Shown here: one piece after another, positions 6,397-14,342 of the stretch
Numbering within the stretch: the first letter of the stretch is position 1
Layout of the letters: each line of letters opens with the position of its first letter
Source of the DNA: Butyricicoccus sp.
Lineage (GTDB): Bacteria; Bacillota; Clostridia; Oscillospirales; Butyricicoccaceae
Reading direction: 5' to 3'
Assembly (NCBI GenBank): GCA_020025885.1
Contig: JAHHRJ010000045.1
Location: forward strand, 1 to 14,388
DNA length: 14,388 nt
Made by a program: the position numbers and the translations under genes
The notes under the pieces: generated by a model
The model's input: only the letters and a program-made list of their open reading frames with translations
Told to the model about the DNA's origin: nothing
Databases searched by the model: none

Positions 6397-8388
6397 TTAG
6401 CACAGCTTTGCGCCAGCCGGTACAGCATCATCCAGCATCACCAGATGCAGCTCTTCCTCGCCATCGGCAAGCTCTCTTACCGCAGACAAGATCATACCAT
6501 TCGATTCCTGTCCCATCATCTTGCGTGGCGGCAGATTGGTGCAGGCAACTAGTGTCTTTCCTACCAGCTCTTCTGCCTTGTAGTGCTTTGCAATACCGGA
6601 CAGAATCTGACGGGTTGTCTCTGTACCATCGTTCAGCTGGAACTTTAAGAGCTTTTCACTCTTGGGCACATTCTCACAAGCCAGTACCTTGCAGACAGTC
6701 ATTTCCACCTTGGCAAATTCATCAATCGTGATGCAGCCTTCCGGAACTTCAACCTTCTTTGCTTTCTTTTCGTCCTTCTTGGAAGCCTTTCCCTGCTTCT
6801 TATCGTTCTTTTCCGGTTTTTCTTCGGCACCAACGATCTCTTCCAGCTTCTTAGCGATATCAATTCTGCCGAACAGGATCTCAGCCTGTCCAACTGTACC
6901 GCCAACTGGCATTCCACCAAAGGAAGCAAGCGATTCAATGCCAGTATCTTCTACGCCGAGCTGACGGAAGATCTTGTCCGCAGTTTCTGGCAGATATGGT
7001 TTCAGCATGGCTGCTGCAAAGCGAATGGACTCCAGCAGGTTATACAGCACGGTACCCAGACGTGCCTTCTTGTTCTCATCCTTTGCCAGTGCCCACGGCA
7101 TGGTCTCGTCAATATACTTGTTGGAGCGGCGGAGCAGTGCAAAGATTTCGTCAATGGCATCTGCAACATGCAGACCTTCCATCTTTGCTTCTACGCGTGC
7201 TGGCAGCGCCAGTGCCATCGCCCTCAGTTCTTCATCCACAGGCTCAGCCTCGCTCGGCTCCATGATCTTGCCATCAAAGTATTTGTGATCCATTGCAATG
7301 GTGCGGTTCACGAGATTGCCGAGTACATTTGCAAGCTCTGTATTGATGCGCTCCATCATCATTTCATAGGTCAGAACGCCATCATTTGCAAACGGAATCT
7401 CATGCAGTACATAGTAACGCACTGCATCTACGCCAAAGTGCTTTACAAGGTCATCTGCATAGATCACATTGCCGGCAGACTTGGACATTTTGCCGTCGCC
7501 CACCAGAAGCCACGGATGACCAAATACCTGCTTTGGCAGCTCTTCGCCGAGTGCCATGAGGAAGATCGGCCAATAAATGGTATGGAAACGAATGATATCC
7601 TTACCGATGAGGTGCACATCTGCTGGCCAGAACTTCTTGTAACACTCGTCATGATTGCCGTCCGGATCATATCCGCAGAATGTGATATAGTTTGTGAGTG
7701 CATCGAGCCATACATATACAACATGCTTGTCATCAAAAGTAACCGGAACGCCCCAGCTAAAGGAGGTTCTGGATACACAGAGATCCTGCAAGCCCGGCTT
7801 TAAGAAATTATTTACCATCTCGTTCTTGCGGGACTCTGGCTGAATGAAATCTGGATGGCTTTCAATGTGCGCCATCAGACGGTCTGCATACTTGCTCATA
7901 CGGAAGAAGTATGCCTCTTCCTCTGCATCTGCAACCGGTCTGCCGCAATCTGGGCACTTACCGTCTACCAACTGGCTTTCGGTCCAGAAGGATTCACAAG
8001 GAGTGCAGTACTTGCCCTTGTAGGAACCCTTATAGATATCACCCTGCTCATAGAGCTTCTTAAAGATCTTCTGTACCTTTTCCACATGCATTGGGTCTGT
8101 GGTGCGTACAAAGCGATCATAGGTTGTGTTCATCAGATCCCAGATGGTCTTGATCTGGTCTGCAACATTATCCACATACTGCTGTGGTGTAATACCTGCT
8201 GCCTCAGCCTTATCCTGAATTTTCTGACCATGCTCATCTGTACCAGTCTGGAAGTAAACCTCATAGCCAGTCATACGCTTATAACGTGCGATCGCATCTG
8301 CAAGAACAATCTCATATGTGTTACCGATATGCGGCTTTGCCGAGGTATAAGCAATGGCTGTTGAGATATAATACGGTTTTTTCTCCAT
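6397..8388 (-). CDS. metG: Methionyl-tRNA synthetase
   Basis: A 663-residue class I synthetase that charges tRNA-Met. The HIGH motif appears as HIGN at 20-23 and KMSKS at 300-304. A zinc knuckle is formed by Cys128, Cys131, Cys145 and Cys148. The anticodon-binding helical region spans about 350-515. A lysine-rich linker at about 523-546 leads to a C-terminal tRNA-binding OB-fold of the Trbp111/EMAP type (about 552-663), which promotes dimerisation and tRNA binding in homologues. The ATG at 8388 has AGGAGG about 11 bases upstream. A good promoter (8428-8456) predicts a leader of only about 30 nt, too short for a T-box. It is a single-gene unit closed by the terminator at 6321-6359. The identification is secure. 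Confidence 0.97.
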   Translation of the reverse strand: MEKKPYYISTAIAYTSAKPHIGNTYEIVLADAIARYKRMTGYEVYFQTGTDEHGQKIQDKAEAAGITPQQYVDNVADQIKTIWDLMNTTYDRFVRTTDPMHVEKVQKIFKKLYEQGDIYKGSYKGKYCTPCESFWTESQLVDGKCPDCGRPVADAEEEAYFFRMSKYADRLMAHIESHPDFIQPESRKNEMVNNFLKPGLQDLCVSRTSFSWGVPVTFDDKHVVYVWLDALTNYITFCGYDPDGNHDECYKKFWPADVHLIGKDIIRFHTIYWPIFLMALGEELPKQVFGHPWLLVGDGKMSKSAGNVIYADDLVKHFGVDAVRYYVLHEIPFANDGVLTYEMMMERINTELANVLGNLVNRTIAMDHKYFDGKIMEPSEAEPVDEELRAMALALPARVEAKMEGLHVADAIDEIFALLRRSNKYIDETMPWALAKDENKKARLGTVLYNLLESIRFAAAMLKPYLPETADKIFRQLGVEDTGIESLASFGGMPVGGTVGQAEILFGRIDIAKKLEEIVGAEEKPEKNDKKQGKASKKDEKKAKKVEVPEGCITIDEFAKVEMTVCKVLACENVPKSEKLLKFQLNDGTETTRQILSGIAKHYKAEELVGKTLVACTNLPPRKMMGQESNGMILSAVRELADGEEELHLVMLDDAVPAGAKLC

Positions 8389-8427
8389 TTTCTCTCATTC
8401 CTCCTGTGCTTGTTCAATCTACCTTAT

Positions 8428-8456
8428 ATCATAACGGAATTTCGATATGTAATCAA
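8428..8456 (-). promoter_or_regulatory. metG: Sigma-A-type promoter of metG
   Basis: On the minus strand, TTGATT (8456-8451), a 17-bp spacer and TATGAT (8433-8428) form a near-consensus promoter. The start would be near 8421, about 30 bases before the metG ATG. Confidence 0.75.
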
Positions 8457-8485
8457 TATATTTTATGGAAATTCCTGAAAACAGC

Positions 8486-8530
8486 AAAAATGCCCGCCTG
8501 CCACAAAACGCAGCAAAGCGGACATTTTTT
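8486..8530. terminator. Terminator after the DUF975 membrane protein
   Basis: The arms 8486-8497 and 8518-8529 pair with one internal C-A mismatch. A second short stem, 8498-8501 with 8510-8513, sits inside. The minus-strand 3' arm ends in TTTTT, and the plus-strand arm ends in TTTTTT. It begins two bases after the stop codon of the upstream gene. Confidence 0.8.
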
Positions 8531-8532
8531 AT

Positions 8533-9318
8533 TTATTGCATATCGTTTCCTTTGGGCGGGAAAGTATCTCCCTGCTCAACGATTTGGAAGTAGATGAGGA
8601 ACGAGGACAAAAGATATCCCCAATAGAAGAGCATACCAATCCCCATCGTCCAAACGCCGAACAGTTCCCAGCCAAGGAAGCTAACCAAAAAGACGATCAT
8701 GGCTTTCCAGTGTCCCTTGAGCGTACGCACAGACTGCTTTGTTGCCTGCCATGCCCCTAGATTCGGGTCACGCATCATAAGCGGGTATGCGCCCAGATAG
8801 CAAATCACACGCGCCATAAATGGAATACTAATGATGGTATACAAGCCAACTGCCTGACTGATCATCATTGAAAAAAATTCTGGTGTTCCCACCATTTCAG
8901 GGTTTCCGCTGACTACCATATAAATATATGCCGTCGTAATGCCAAATGGGATAGTGAGCCACAGCACTGTGTGCACAAAAATGCACACACCGATCCGCAT
9001 ACCGCGCAGATACATTGGCACACTGGCTAAGGTATCAAACGCCCGCAAAATGGATGCATTGCCAACAAGCAGCAATTCACTAAGAAACGCCATCACACCA
9101 TATAGAAGCGGCAGTACCAGAAACACAATACTGCCAACATACAGCACGATCGGTACAAGTACCTTTCCCGTTGTTAGTAAATAGGTGTTGATGAGGCTGC
9201 TTACAAGCATCAGTGGAAGCATACACACAAGCATGGCTCCCATCACCTGCATAAGATTGCGCATCACACACTGTTTTGCGATCATCTTGGCTCGTCTGCG
9301 CAAATTACTTGATTCCAA
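8533..9318 (-). CDS. DUF975-family integral membrane protein
   Basis: A 261-residue polytopic membrane protein. Hydrophobic segments lie at about 24-48, 53-80, 108-136, 152-179, 205-224 and 226-246, giving around six helices. The block from about 175 to 225 (Y-P-L-M-M-R-D-P-N, then K-x-S-x-x-x-L-K-G-H-W and SFLGWELF) matches the conserved core of the DUF975 family. In those proteins a D-x-P turn precedes K-x-S-x-x-x-x-x-G and FxxSFxGW. No function has been established for the family that I know of. The ATG at 9318 has AAGGA nine bases upstream and follows the VanW-type gene after 18 bases, so the two are co-transcribed and probably both act at the cell envelope. A terminator follows immediately. 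Confidence 0.8.
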   Translation of the reverse strand: MESSNLRRRAKMIAKQCVMRNLMQVMGAMLVCMLPLMLVSSLINTYLLTTGKVLVPIVLYVGSIVFLVLPLLYGVMAFLSELLLVGNASILRAFDTLASVPMYLRGMRIGVCIFVHTVLWLTIPFGITTAYIYMVVSGNPEMVGTPEFFSMMISQAVGLYTIISIPFMARVICYLGAYPLMMRDPNLGAWQATKQSVRTLKGHWKAMIVFLVSFLGWELFGVWTMGIGMLFYWGYLLSSFLIYFQIVEQGDTFPPKGNDMQ

Positions 9319-9336
9319 ATTTTATTTCTTCCTTTC

Positions 9337-11370
9337 TCAGGACGCTTGCCCTTCTGGGTCGATCGTTGTATTTGGCGGCACTGTTTCCGGCTGTGGTGCC
9401 GGCGTTGGCTCTGGTGAATTGGTCTGTTCTGTTGTGCCACTCGTTGCTCCACCTGCATTGGTACCATTATTTGTGCCATTGCTGGTTCCACCTGTCATGT
9501 GTCCAGTGGTATCATTTGTTGTACCGTTTGGCTTTTCAGGTGCTACCACAGGCTCCTTTTTGTCAGGTCCCACCAAAACGACCTTATCACGCTTGCGATA
9601 GTTGGAACGGTTTACAACCTCTTTCTTGGTCTCTCCATTTTCTGTGACATACTTATAGGTGACGGTCTGATAACCAGTTGTAGCGGTCTGATCGACTTTC
9701 TTCGTTCCAGGACTCAGTGTGCTGTCCTTCTTTTCCACAGTTGTCGGCTCTAAGGTTTCCAGCACTTCCGTCTCGATCTTGACTTCCTTATCGCTCACTT
9801 TGGTACCGTAAATCTTAGTCTTCATCTCGCCGCCTTCACGCACAGCCACGATCTTGATTGGATAAGCGGTATTATTTTTGAACTTAAAGTCCAGACTGCC
9901 ATAGCTTACCGTTGCATCCTGTCCGAGCGGGGTATATGCAACCGTCATGGAGTGGTTGGTTCGCTCTGTTACCTCAAGGTCTGCACGCAGAACTGCCATA
10001 TACAGCGTAGAGGATGGCTGGCAGACACCGCCGCCCACATCATCAATGACCTTACCATTGACATATGCACCAGCCGCCTTAAAGCCGCGCTCTGCGGTAC
10101 GTGGTCCCACAGTGCCATTGTAAGAAAATTCCTCGCCTGGATTGAGGATAGTCTCATTCATATATTTTGCTGCAAGCGTTACATTGCTTGTGCGATCTCG
10201 GTTTCCTGTATTCAGGTTCGTGGATGCAGATCCGAGAACATCGCGGAACAATGCGCGATCCAGCACTTCCTTGGTGACCGTTGCAGGTATCACGCTAACC
10301 GGAATGGTATACTGTGCTGCGCTGCCGTCACCAATGATGATCTGCGCCTGCGCTGCATCCATTACAATACCATGTTGCTCTGGAATGATCGTCTTTCCAT
10401 CGGTCTTATCTACGATCGCATTGACTGGCTGACGATCTACCTTCATCTTCAGCTCTGCAACATTTAAAGGCTGTGGCTCTGTACGCCGGGTCTCTACTGC
10501 ATAAGGCGTAAAATCCATTGTTTTGATCTTGTTTACAATATCATCCTGCACTTTATTGCGATCAAAGCTGATCCCCGGCTTTGGCATGGTCAAAATGAGA
10601 TTTGTGCCGTTCAGCTCCCAAGTTTCTGGGCGTGGCTCAGTGAGCGCCTCCGCCGCAATCGCATCAAGTTTTATTTTGAGTGCCTCTTGGTTGAGCTTCA
10701 TCACCAGTTTTGCTTCTTGCTTGTGAAACAGTCCGCCAACTGCTTTGGACACACGCTCAACCATGCCTCCCTTGTGACCGACATCAAATGCCGCCTGTGC
10801 GCTTTCCAGTGGGTCCAGACCGTCTGTTACCTCGCTCATCTTCAAATCATACTGCTTGTCATAGATCTGTACCGAAAGTGTTCCATTTTCCACCATAGGA
10901 CCCGCTTCTGCCGCAATTTTATTTGCCGCTTGTGCAAGGCTCAAGCCACCGACATCCACTGTACCTGCGGTGACGCCGCGGAAAATAGTATTGGTCATGT
11001 ATGTATATCCCAGCACACCGCCAGCACCAACACCACCCAAAATCAACACTGTGCACAGCGCGACCAAACCTGTCTTATTCTTTTTCTTTGGCTTGTTTGG
11101 TTTTCCCGTCGTTTTCTTTTGTCCGCCCGCTTTCACCTTTGGCTGTGTTTTCTCTTTGCCGCCGCTGCTTGCCCTTTGCTGTTCTGCGAACACTGCTTGG
11201 CTTTGCATATCCTGTGAATAAGCAGTCTGCTGTTTTACAGGTCTCCATACCAGATCCCCGCTTGTATCTATGGTTGCACGCGTGCGCGGCTTTGGTATAT
11301 CATTCTGTTCCATTGCAGCGTACTCGTTCAAGATATCGTCAACAGAGATATTTTTCTTCTGTCTATCCAT
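9337..11370 (-). CDS. Membrane-anchored VanW/G5-domain cell-envelope protein
   Basis: A 677-residue protein. A charged cytoplasmic N-terminus (1-100, lysine-rich near 72-99) precedes one transmembrane helix at about 101-123, placing the rest outside. Residues about 165-365 resemble tandem putative peptidoglycan-binding domains (PF12229 type). A VanW domain spans about 380-520, with its hallmark DVGGGVCQPSSTLY at 444-457. A G5-like domain follows at about 535-601. The tail (about 610-677) is low-complexity, rich in T, N, G and P, with no LPXTG sorting motif. VanW proteins are associated with the cell wall; the biochemical role is unsettled. I placed the start at the ATG at 11370, with AGGTG six bases upstream. 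An in-frame TTG at 11394 would add eight residues but has no better ribosome site. It heads an operon with the DUF975 gene. Confidence 0.88.
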   Translation of the reverse strand: MDRQKKNISVDDILNEYAAMEQNDIPKPRTRATIDTSGDLVWRPVKQQTAYSQDMQSQAVFAEQQRASSGGKEKTQPKVKAGGQKKTTGKPNKPKKKNKTGLVALCTVLILGGVGAGGVLGYTYMTNTIFRGVTAGTVDVGGLSLAQAANKIAAEAGPMVENGTLSVQIYDKQYDLKMSEVTDGLDPLESAQAAFDVGHKGGMVERVSKAVGGLFHKQEAKLVMKLNQEALKIKLDAIAAEALTEPRPETWELNGTNLILTMPKPGISFDRNKVQDDIVNKIKTMDFTPYAVETRRTEPQPLNVAELKMKVDRQPVNAIVDKTDGKTIIPEQHGIVMDAAQAQIIIGDGSAAQYTIPVSVIPATVTKEVLDRALFRDVLGSASTNLNTGNRDRTSNVTLAAKYMNETILNPGEEFSYNGTVGPRTAERGFKAAGAYVNGKVIDDVGGGVCQPSSTLYMAVLRADLEVTERTNHSMTVAYTPLGQDATVSYGSLDFKFKNNTAYPIKIVAVREGGEMKTKIYGTKVSDKEVKIETEVLETLEPTTVEKKDSTLSPGTKKVDQTATTGYQTVTYKYVTENGETKKEVVNRSNYRKRDKVVLVGPDKKEPVVAPEKPNGTTNDTTGHMTGGTSNGTNNGTNAGGATSGTTEQTNSPEPTPAPQPETVPPNTTIDPEGQAS

Positions 11371-11423
11371 GCTATTCACCTGTCCCCCATTCAATTTTAT
11401 ATTTGATTAATGCATATATTCTT

Positions 11424-11452
11424 ATTGTATTCGATATGTAGGCAAATTACAA
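11424..11452 (-). promoter_or_regulatory. Sigma-A-type promoter of the VanW-DUF975 unit
   Basis: On the minus strand, TTGTAA (11452-11447), a 17-bp spacer and TACAAT (11429-11424) precede the ATG at 11370 by about 55 bases, in an AT-rich stretch. The predicted leader is about 45 nt. Confidence 0.6.
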
Positions 11453-11472
11453 CAAACCGCCTATATTCTCCG

Positions 11473-11499
11473 AAAAAGGGGGACGCCTGCGCATCCCCC
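11473..11499 (-). terminator. Rho-independent terminator of ychF
   Basis: GGGGG-rich arms, 11499-11491 with 11486-11478, form a 9-bp stem with one G-U pair and a four-base loop, followed by TTTTT. It starts 17 bases after the ychF stop codon. A textbook terminator. Confidence 0.9.
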
Positions 11500-11515
11500 A
11501 AAGTGTCTTGCCACA

Positions 11516-12619
11516 TTATACATTAAAGCGGAATAGAACAACGTCGCCATCCTGCATGATGTACTCCTTGCCTTCGGAGCGAACCAGACCCTTTTCTCTT
11601 GCCGCTGGCAGAGAGCCGCACTGTATCAGATCGTCATAGGATACGACCTCTGCGCGAATAAATCCGCGCTCAAAATCGGTATGAATCTTGCCAGCTGCCT
11701 GTGGTGCCTTGGTACCCTTTTCGATCGTCCAAGCACGCACTTCCTGCTCACCAGCAGTTAGGTAGCTCATCAAACCAAGCAGGTCATAGCACACACGGAT
11801 CAGGCGATCCAGTCCAGACTCTTCAAGACCCAGATCAGACAAAAACATTTCCTTTTCTTCTGGCTCCAGACTTGTGATATCTTCTTCCAGCTTTGCACAG
11901 ATCGGAAGCACCATTGCGCCTTCCTCTTCTGCAATCTTCTGCACTGCGCTGAGGCGTGCATTTTCTGCCTGATCGCCAGTAAAGCCAGACTCGTCCATAT
12001 TTGCTGCATAGATGACTTTCTTTGCGGTCAGCAGATCGGATTCGCCTAGTACGCGGCGTACTTCGTCATCATCTGTAAAGCCAGGGAATGTACGTGCAGT
12101 CTTCCCTTCTTCCAGATGTGTCTTGAGTTCTTCCAGAATCTGTACATCGGCTGCGAGCTTCTTGTCTGCCTTTGCCGCCTTGCGCACACGATCGAGTCGG
12201 CGATCAATATGCTCGATATCGGACAACACCAATTCCAGATTGATGGTCTCAATATCACGAGACGGATCAACAGAGCCATCTACATGGACAATATTTTCAT
12301 TTTCAAAGCAGCGCACGACATGGACGATTGCATCTACCTCACGGATATGAGACAGGAACTTATTGCCCAGACCTTCACCCTTAGAAGCACCACGTACCAG
12401 ACCTGCAATGTCTACAAACTCAACGACAGCCGGTGTGGTCTTTTTTGCATGATAGAGGTCAGTCAGTGGCTGCAAGCGATAATCTGGAACCGCAACCATG
12501 CCCATATTTGGGTCAATGGTACAGAACGGATAGTTTGCGCTTTCTGCGCCTGCATTGGTAATGGCGTTAAATAGGGTCGATTTTCCGACATTCGGCAGAC
12601 CCACAATGCCTAACTTCAT
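11516..12619 (-). CDS. ychF: YchF/Obg-like ribosome-associated ATPase
   Basis: A 367-residue P-loop NTPase of the OLA1/YchF family, close to the usual length of 363-366. The Walker A is GLPNVGKST (7-15), and the G3 motif is DIAGLV (70-75). The G4 position reads NMDE (207-210) rather than NKxD, the change that makes this family prefer ATP to GTP. A coiled-coil helical region lies at about 133-190, and a TGS domain at about 284-367 ends in DGDVVLFRFNV. It is thought to associate with ribosomes and to take part in stress and redox responses. The ATG at 12619 is chosen because GGAGG lies nine bases upstream and the family always begins MxLxIGIVGLPN-like. The frame runs open for 22 more codons over the promoter. 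Single-gene unit with its own promoter and terminator. Confidence 0.96.
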   Translation of the reverse strand: MKLGIVGLPNVGKSTLFNAITNAGAESANYPFCTIDPNMGMVAVPDYRLQPLTDLYHAKKTTPAVVEFVDIAGLVRGASKGEGLGNKFLSHIREVDAIVHVVRCFENENIVHVDGSVDPSRDIETINLELVLSDIEHIDRRLDRVRKAAKADKKLAADVQILEELKTHLEEGKTARTFPGFTDDDEVRRVLGESDLLTAKKVIYAANMDESGFTGDQAENARLSAVQKIAEEEGAMVLPICAKLEEDITSLEPEEKEMFLSDLGLEESGLDRLIRVCYDLLGLMSYLTAGEQEVRAWTIEKGTKAPQAAGKIHTDFERGFIRAEVVSYDDLIQCGSLPAAREKGLVRSEGKEYIMQDGDVVLFRFNV

Positions 12620-12656
12620 ACGTATCTTCCTCCGAAAACGATTTTCATCTAAAAGG

Positions 12657-12685
12657 ATTATAGCAGGATTTGCTATAAAATGCAA
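12657..12685 (-). promoter_or_regulatory. ychF: Strong sigma-A promoter of ychF with a palindrome over the -10 box
   Basis: On the minus strand, TTGCAT (12685-12680), a 17-bp spacer and a perfect TATAAT (12662-12657) form the best promoter in the window. The inverted repeat TATAGCA/TGCTATA (12659-12665 and 12671-12677, five-base gap) covers part of the -10 box and spacer, so it could be an operator. It could also be chance in AT-rich DNA. Confidence 0.8.
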
Positions 12686-12717
12686 TGATATTCACACAAT
12701 GTACAATGTTTTCCTGC

Positions 12718-13503
12718 TTATGCTGCGGGCATGAATACGGTATATCCAGTTTTGACCAGCAAAATGCCCAATACCACAAAAATCAGCACCCGCACGACTT
12801 TTCCGCCGCCGTGCAGTGCCATATGTGCGCCCACCTGATAGCCTAAGATCGCGCAGAGCATTGCCGGAATGCCAACTGCAAACAGCACTTGTCCATGCAT
12901 GACATACACCACGAGTGCCGAGATATTGGAGGCAAAATTCACAACTTTTGCGCTTCCTGATGCCAAGAGCAGCGGAAAGTGCAAAATAGAGCAAAATGCA
13001 AGGATCAAAAAGGTTCCTGTTCCCGGTCCGATCAGTCCATCATAGCCGCCGATCAAAAGACCGATCAGGAATGTCTGCGCCCCAGTTTTTGTCGTAAAGA
13101 TAAAGTCGGCCTCTCCATCATCTGCCCCCAAATCACGCCGTACCACCAAAAAGATCGCAATGCATGGAAGCGCCACCAGCAAAATACGGTTGAGCCATAC
13201 CGCCGGAATAAAAAGCTGGATCTGTGCGCCGATTGGAGAACCAATGAGCGCACCTGCTGCGGCGATCAAGCTGACTTTGAGGTGCACCTTGCCCGAACGC
13301 AAAAAACGCACCAATGAAGACAGCGTGCCAAAGCTTGCGGCAAACTTATTGGTCGCTGCTGCAATATGCGGCGGCAGCACCATCATATATGCAGGCAGAG
13401 AAATCAGTCCGCCGCCGCCCGCGATCGAATCCACGACCGCACCGAGAAAGACCAGCGGCAAGACCACCAGCCAAACCTGTCCATATTGTTCTAAAAATTC
13501 CAT
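12718..13503 (-). CDS. TSUP-family permease (TauE/SafE type)
   Basis: A 261-residue polytopic membrane protein in two homologous halves. Each half carries the family's glycine-rich motif: DSIAGGGGLISLP at 25-37 and GGYDGLIGPGTGTF at 152-165. Hydrophobic stretches number about seven to eight. TSUP proteins are proposed exporters or importers of sulfur compounds and organic anions such as sulfite, sulfoacetate, taurine-derived products or thiosulfate; the substrate here cannot be told. The ATG at 13503 follows GGGGG by five bases. An in-frame TTG at 13521 would add six residues. It starts 21 bases after the stop of the upstream small membrane protein, so the two are likely co-transcribed. No clear terminator is seen before the ychF promoter; only a distant repeat, AGCAGGA/TCCTGCT, is present (12662-12668, 12712-12718). 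Confidence 0.87.
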   Translation of the reverse strand: MEFLEQYGQVWLVVLPLVFLGAVVDSIAGGGGLISLPAYMMVLPPHIAAATNKFAASFGTLSSLVRFLRSGKVHLKVSLIAAAGALIGSPIGAQIQLFIPAVWLNRILLVALPCIAIFLVVRRDLGADDGEADFIFTTKTGAQTFLIGLLIGGYDGLIGPGTGTFLILAFCSILHFPLLLASGSAKVVNFASNISALVVYVMHGQVLFAVGIPAMLCAILGYQVGAHMALHGGGKVVRVLIFVVLGILLVKTGYTVFMPAA

Positions 13504-13524
13504 TGTGTCCCCCACTCTCAAATT

Positions 13525-14097
13525 TTAATTTACCTGTTTTATGGCTGCAAACCGCAATGGTGCTGCTGTATGGTCAGTACAGACAAGCTCCCACAGCATT
13601 TGTTCTGGCAGATCCTCACGTCCACCGACTACCTGACCACCGCACACCAGATAGTGAATTGCCTGTGCACTGACACAGACCGTGAGTATACGCCCATCGA
13701 TCGCAGATATCACACTTTGATGCACTTTTGGCTGTTCAAAGCGTTCGCGCTCGCCGCGTGCCGTTTGCTTTTTCTGCAATTGTGTCAATACTTCGCTGAG
13801 TCCCCCCGCCGCTTCTATCAGATGTGTCTCATTTCTGTCATTGACCGCCTGCATCCAATGAAGCACAGCTTGCTCCGCTGCCCGCTGGATCGCGTCTCGT
13901 TCCAGTTCTTTTGGCAATTTCTGAGCAGCTTCCGGCAAGGTGCGCGGCGTTTGGGATGCCTCGATTTCCTCCTGCGTTGGTTCATACGGCTGCGCAAAGA
14001 TCGTGCGGGCACACATCCGCGCGGTTCGTCGGATCACCAAAAGGAGCATCGCTGCACATGCAGCAACTGCCATTATCAAAATCCATTCCATCTGCAT
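13525..14097 (-). CDS. Membrane-anchored protein of unknown function
   Basis: I do not recognise this 190-residue protein. A single hydrophobic helix (about 4-23) is followed by basic residues (RRTAR, 23-27), so the bulk is probably cytoplasmic. A proline- and glutamate-rich linker (35-65) leads to an amphipathic helical region (about 65-112). The C-terminal domain (about 122-188) is beta-rich, with alternating hydrophobics and an E-x-L-W-E-L-V strand (about 165-172). The helix-then-sheet layout loosely recalls Tim44-like/NTF2-like domains, but no diagnostic motif is visible. The ATG at 14097 has AAGGA seven bases upstream; earlier in-frame starts fall within the preceding terminator. A possible weak promoter (TTGTCG 14141-14136, TATGTG 14118-14113) would overlap that terminator. 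It is probably co-transcribed with the TSUP permease, 21 bases downstream. Confidence 0.7.
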   Translation of the reverse strand: MQMEWILIMAVAACAAMLLLVIRRTARMCARTIFAQPYEPTQEEIEASQTPRTLPEAAQKLPKELERDAIQRAAEQAVLHWMQAVNDRNETHLIEAAGGLSEVLTQLQKKQTARGERERFEQPKVHQSVISAIDGRILTVCVSAQAIHYLVCGGQVVGGREDLPEQMLWELVCTDHTAAPLRFAAIKQVN

Positions 14098-14121
14098 AGT
14101 ATTATCCTTTTCCACATACAT

Positions 14122-14152
14122 AGAAAAGCGCGCACCGACAAGCGGCGCGCGC
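14122..14152 (-). terminator. GC-rich terminator downstream of the flavoprotein fragment
   Basis: A 10-bp stem (14152-14143 with 14137-14128, one G-U pair) is made mostly of alternating GC. It closes a five-base loop and is followed by TTTTCT. It sits about 40 bases after the stop of the flavoprotein remnant and is presumably that gene's native terminator. Confidence 0.85.
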
Positions 14153-14189
14153 AAACTTACTTTAATTCAGCCTGTCACGGCGTAACAAA

Positions 14190-14336
14190 TCAGCCGCGAT
14201 AAACCTGCTTGCGGATCGGCAGAACTTCCCAGCCCAGCTTTTCCATGACCTCGCAAACTTCCTTGGTTGCCTCACCGCTCCAGCCGTAGGAGCCATATGG
14301 CAGACCTACACGACCCTTTGGCTTTAACCCCTTCAT
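14190..14336 (-). pseudogene. C-terminal fragment of an FprA-family A-type flavoprotein
   Basis: Only 48 codons remain, beginning KGLKPKGRVGLPYGSYGWSGEA after the first Met. The GSYGWSGEA signature is the conserved late part of the flavodoxin-like domain of A-type flavoproteins. Those are di-iron/FMN enzymes that reduce oxygen or nitric oxide in anaerobes. A full protein has about 400 residues, with the metallo-beta-lactamase domain first; none of it is seen here. Upstream, the frame runs through the transposon end into a TGA, so the gene is cut exactly at the element junction. The first codon happens to be ATG, preceded at six bases by GGGGAG from the transposon end, so the fragment could still be translated. 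The C-terminus after GWEV is shorter than in many family members. The alternative is that splicing of an IStron restores the gene; this cannot be judged here. Confidence 0.75.
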
Positions 14337-14342
14337 TTGACA

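Noticed and set aside
7168..7803. 211-codon plus-strand open frame opposite metG
   Set aside because: Lies wholly inside the secure metG gene; the product is rich in His, Ile and Cys with no domain pattern.
8389..8532. T-box or SAM riboswitch upstream of metG
   Set aside because: The promoter at 8428-8456 leaves only about 30 nt of leader, and the remaining hairpin is the terminator of the upstream gene.
9337..9540. Sortase anchoring signal on the VanW/G5 protein
   Set aside because: The tail ends in DPEGQAS after proline-rich sequence; no LPXTG-like motif, hydrophobic stretch or basic end is present.
12620..12685. 22-residue N-terminal extension of YchF
   Set aside because: It would be read from the promoter itself; the GGAGG before the ATG at 12619 and the family's conserved N-terminus fix the start.
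12662..12718. AGCAGGA/TCCTGCT repeat as terminator of the TSUP gene
   Set aside because: The arms are 43 bases apart with no U-tract, and one arm lies in the ychF -10 box; too weak to call.
13570..14202. 210-codon plus-strand open frame at the right end
   Set aside because: Antisense to the small membrane protein and runs through a terminator hairpin; the minus-strand gene has a good ribosome site.
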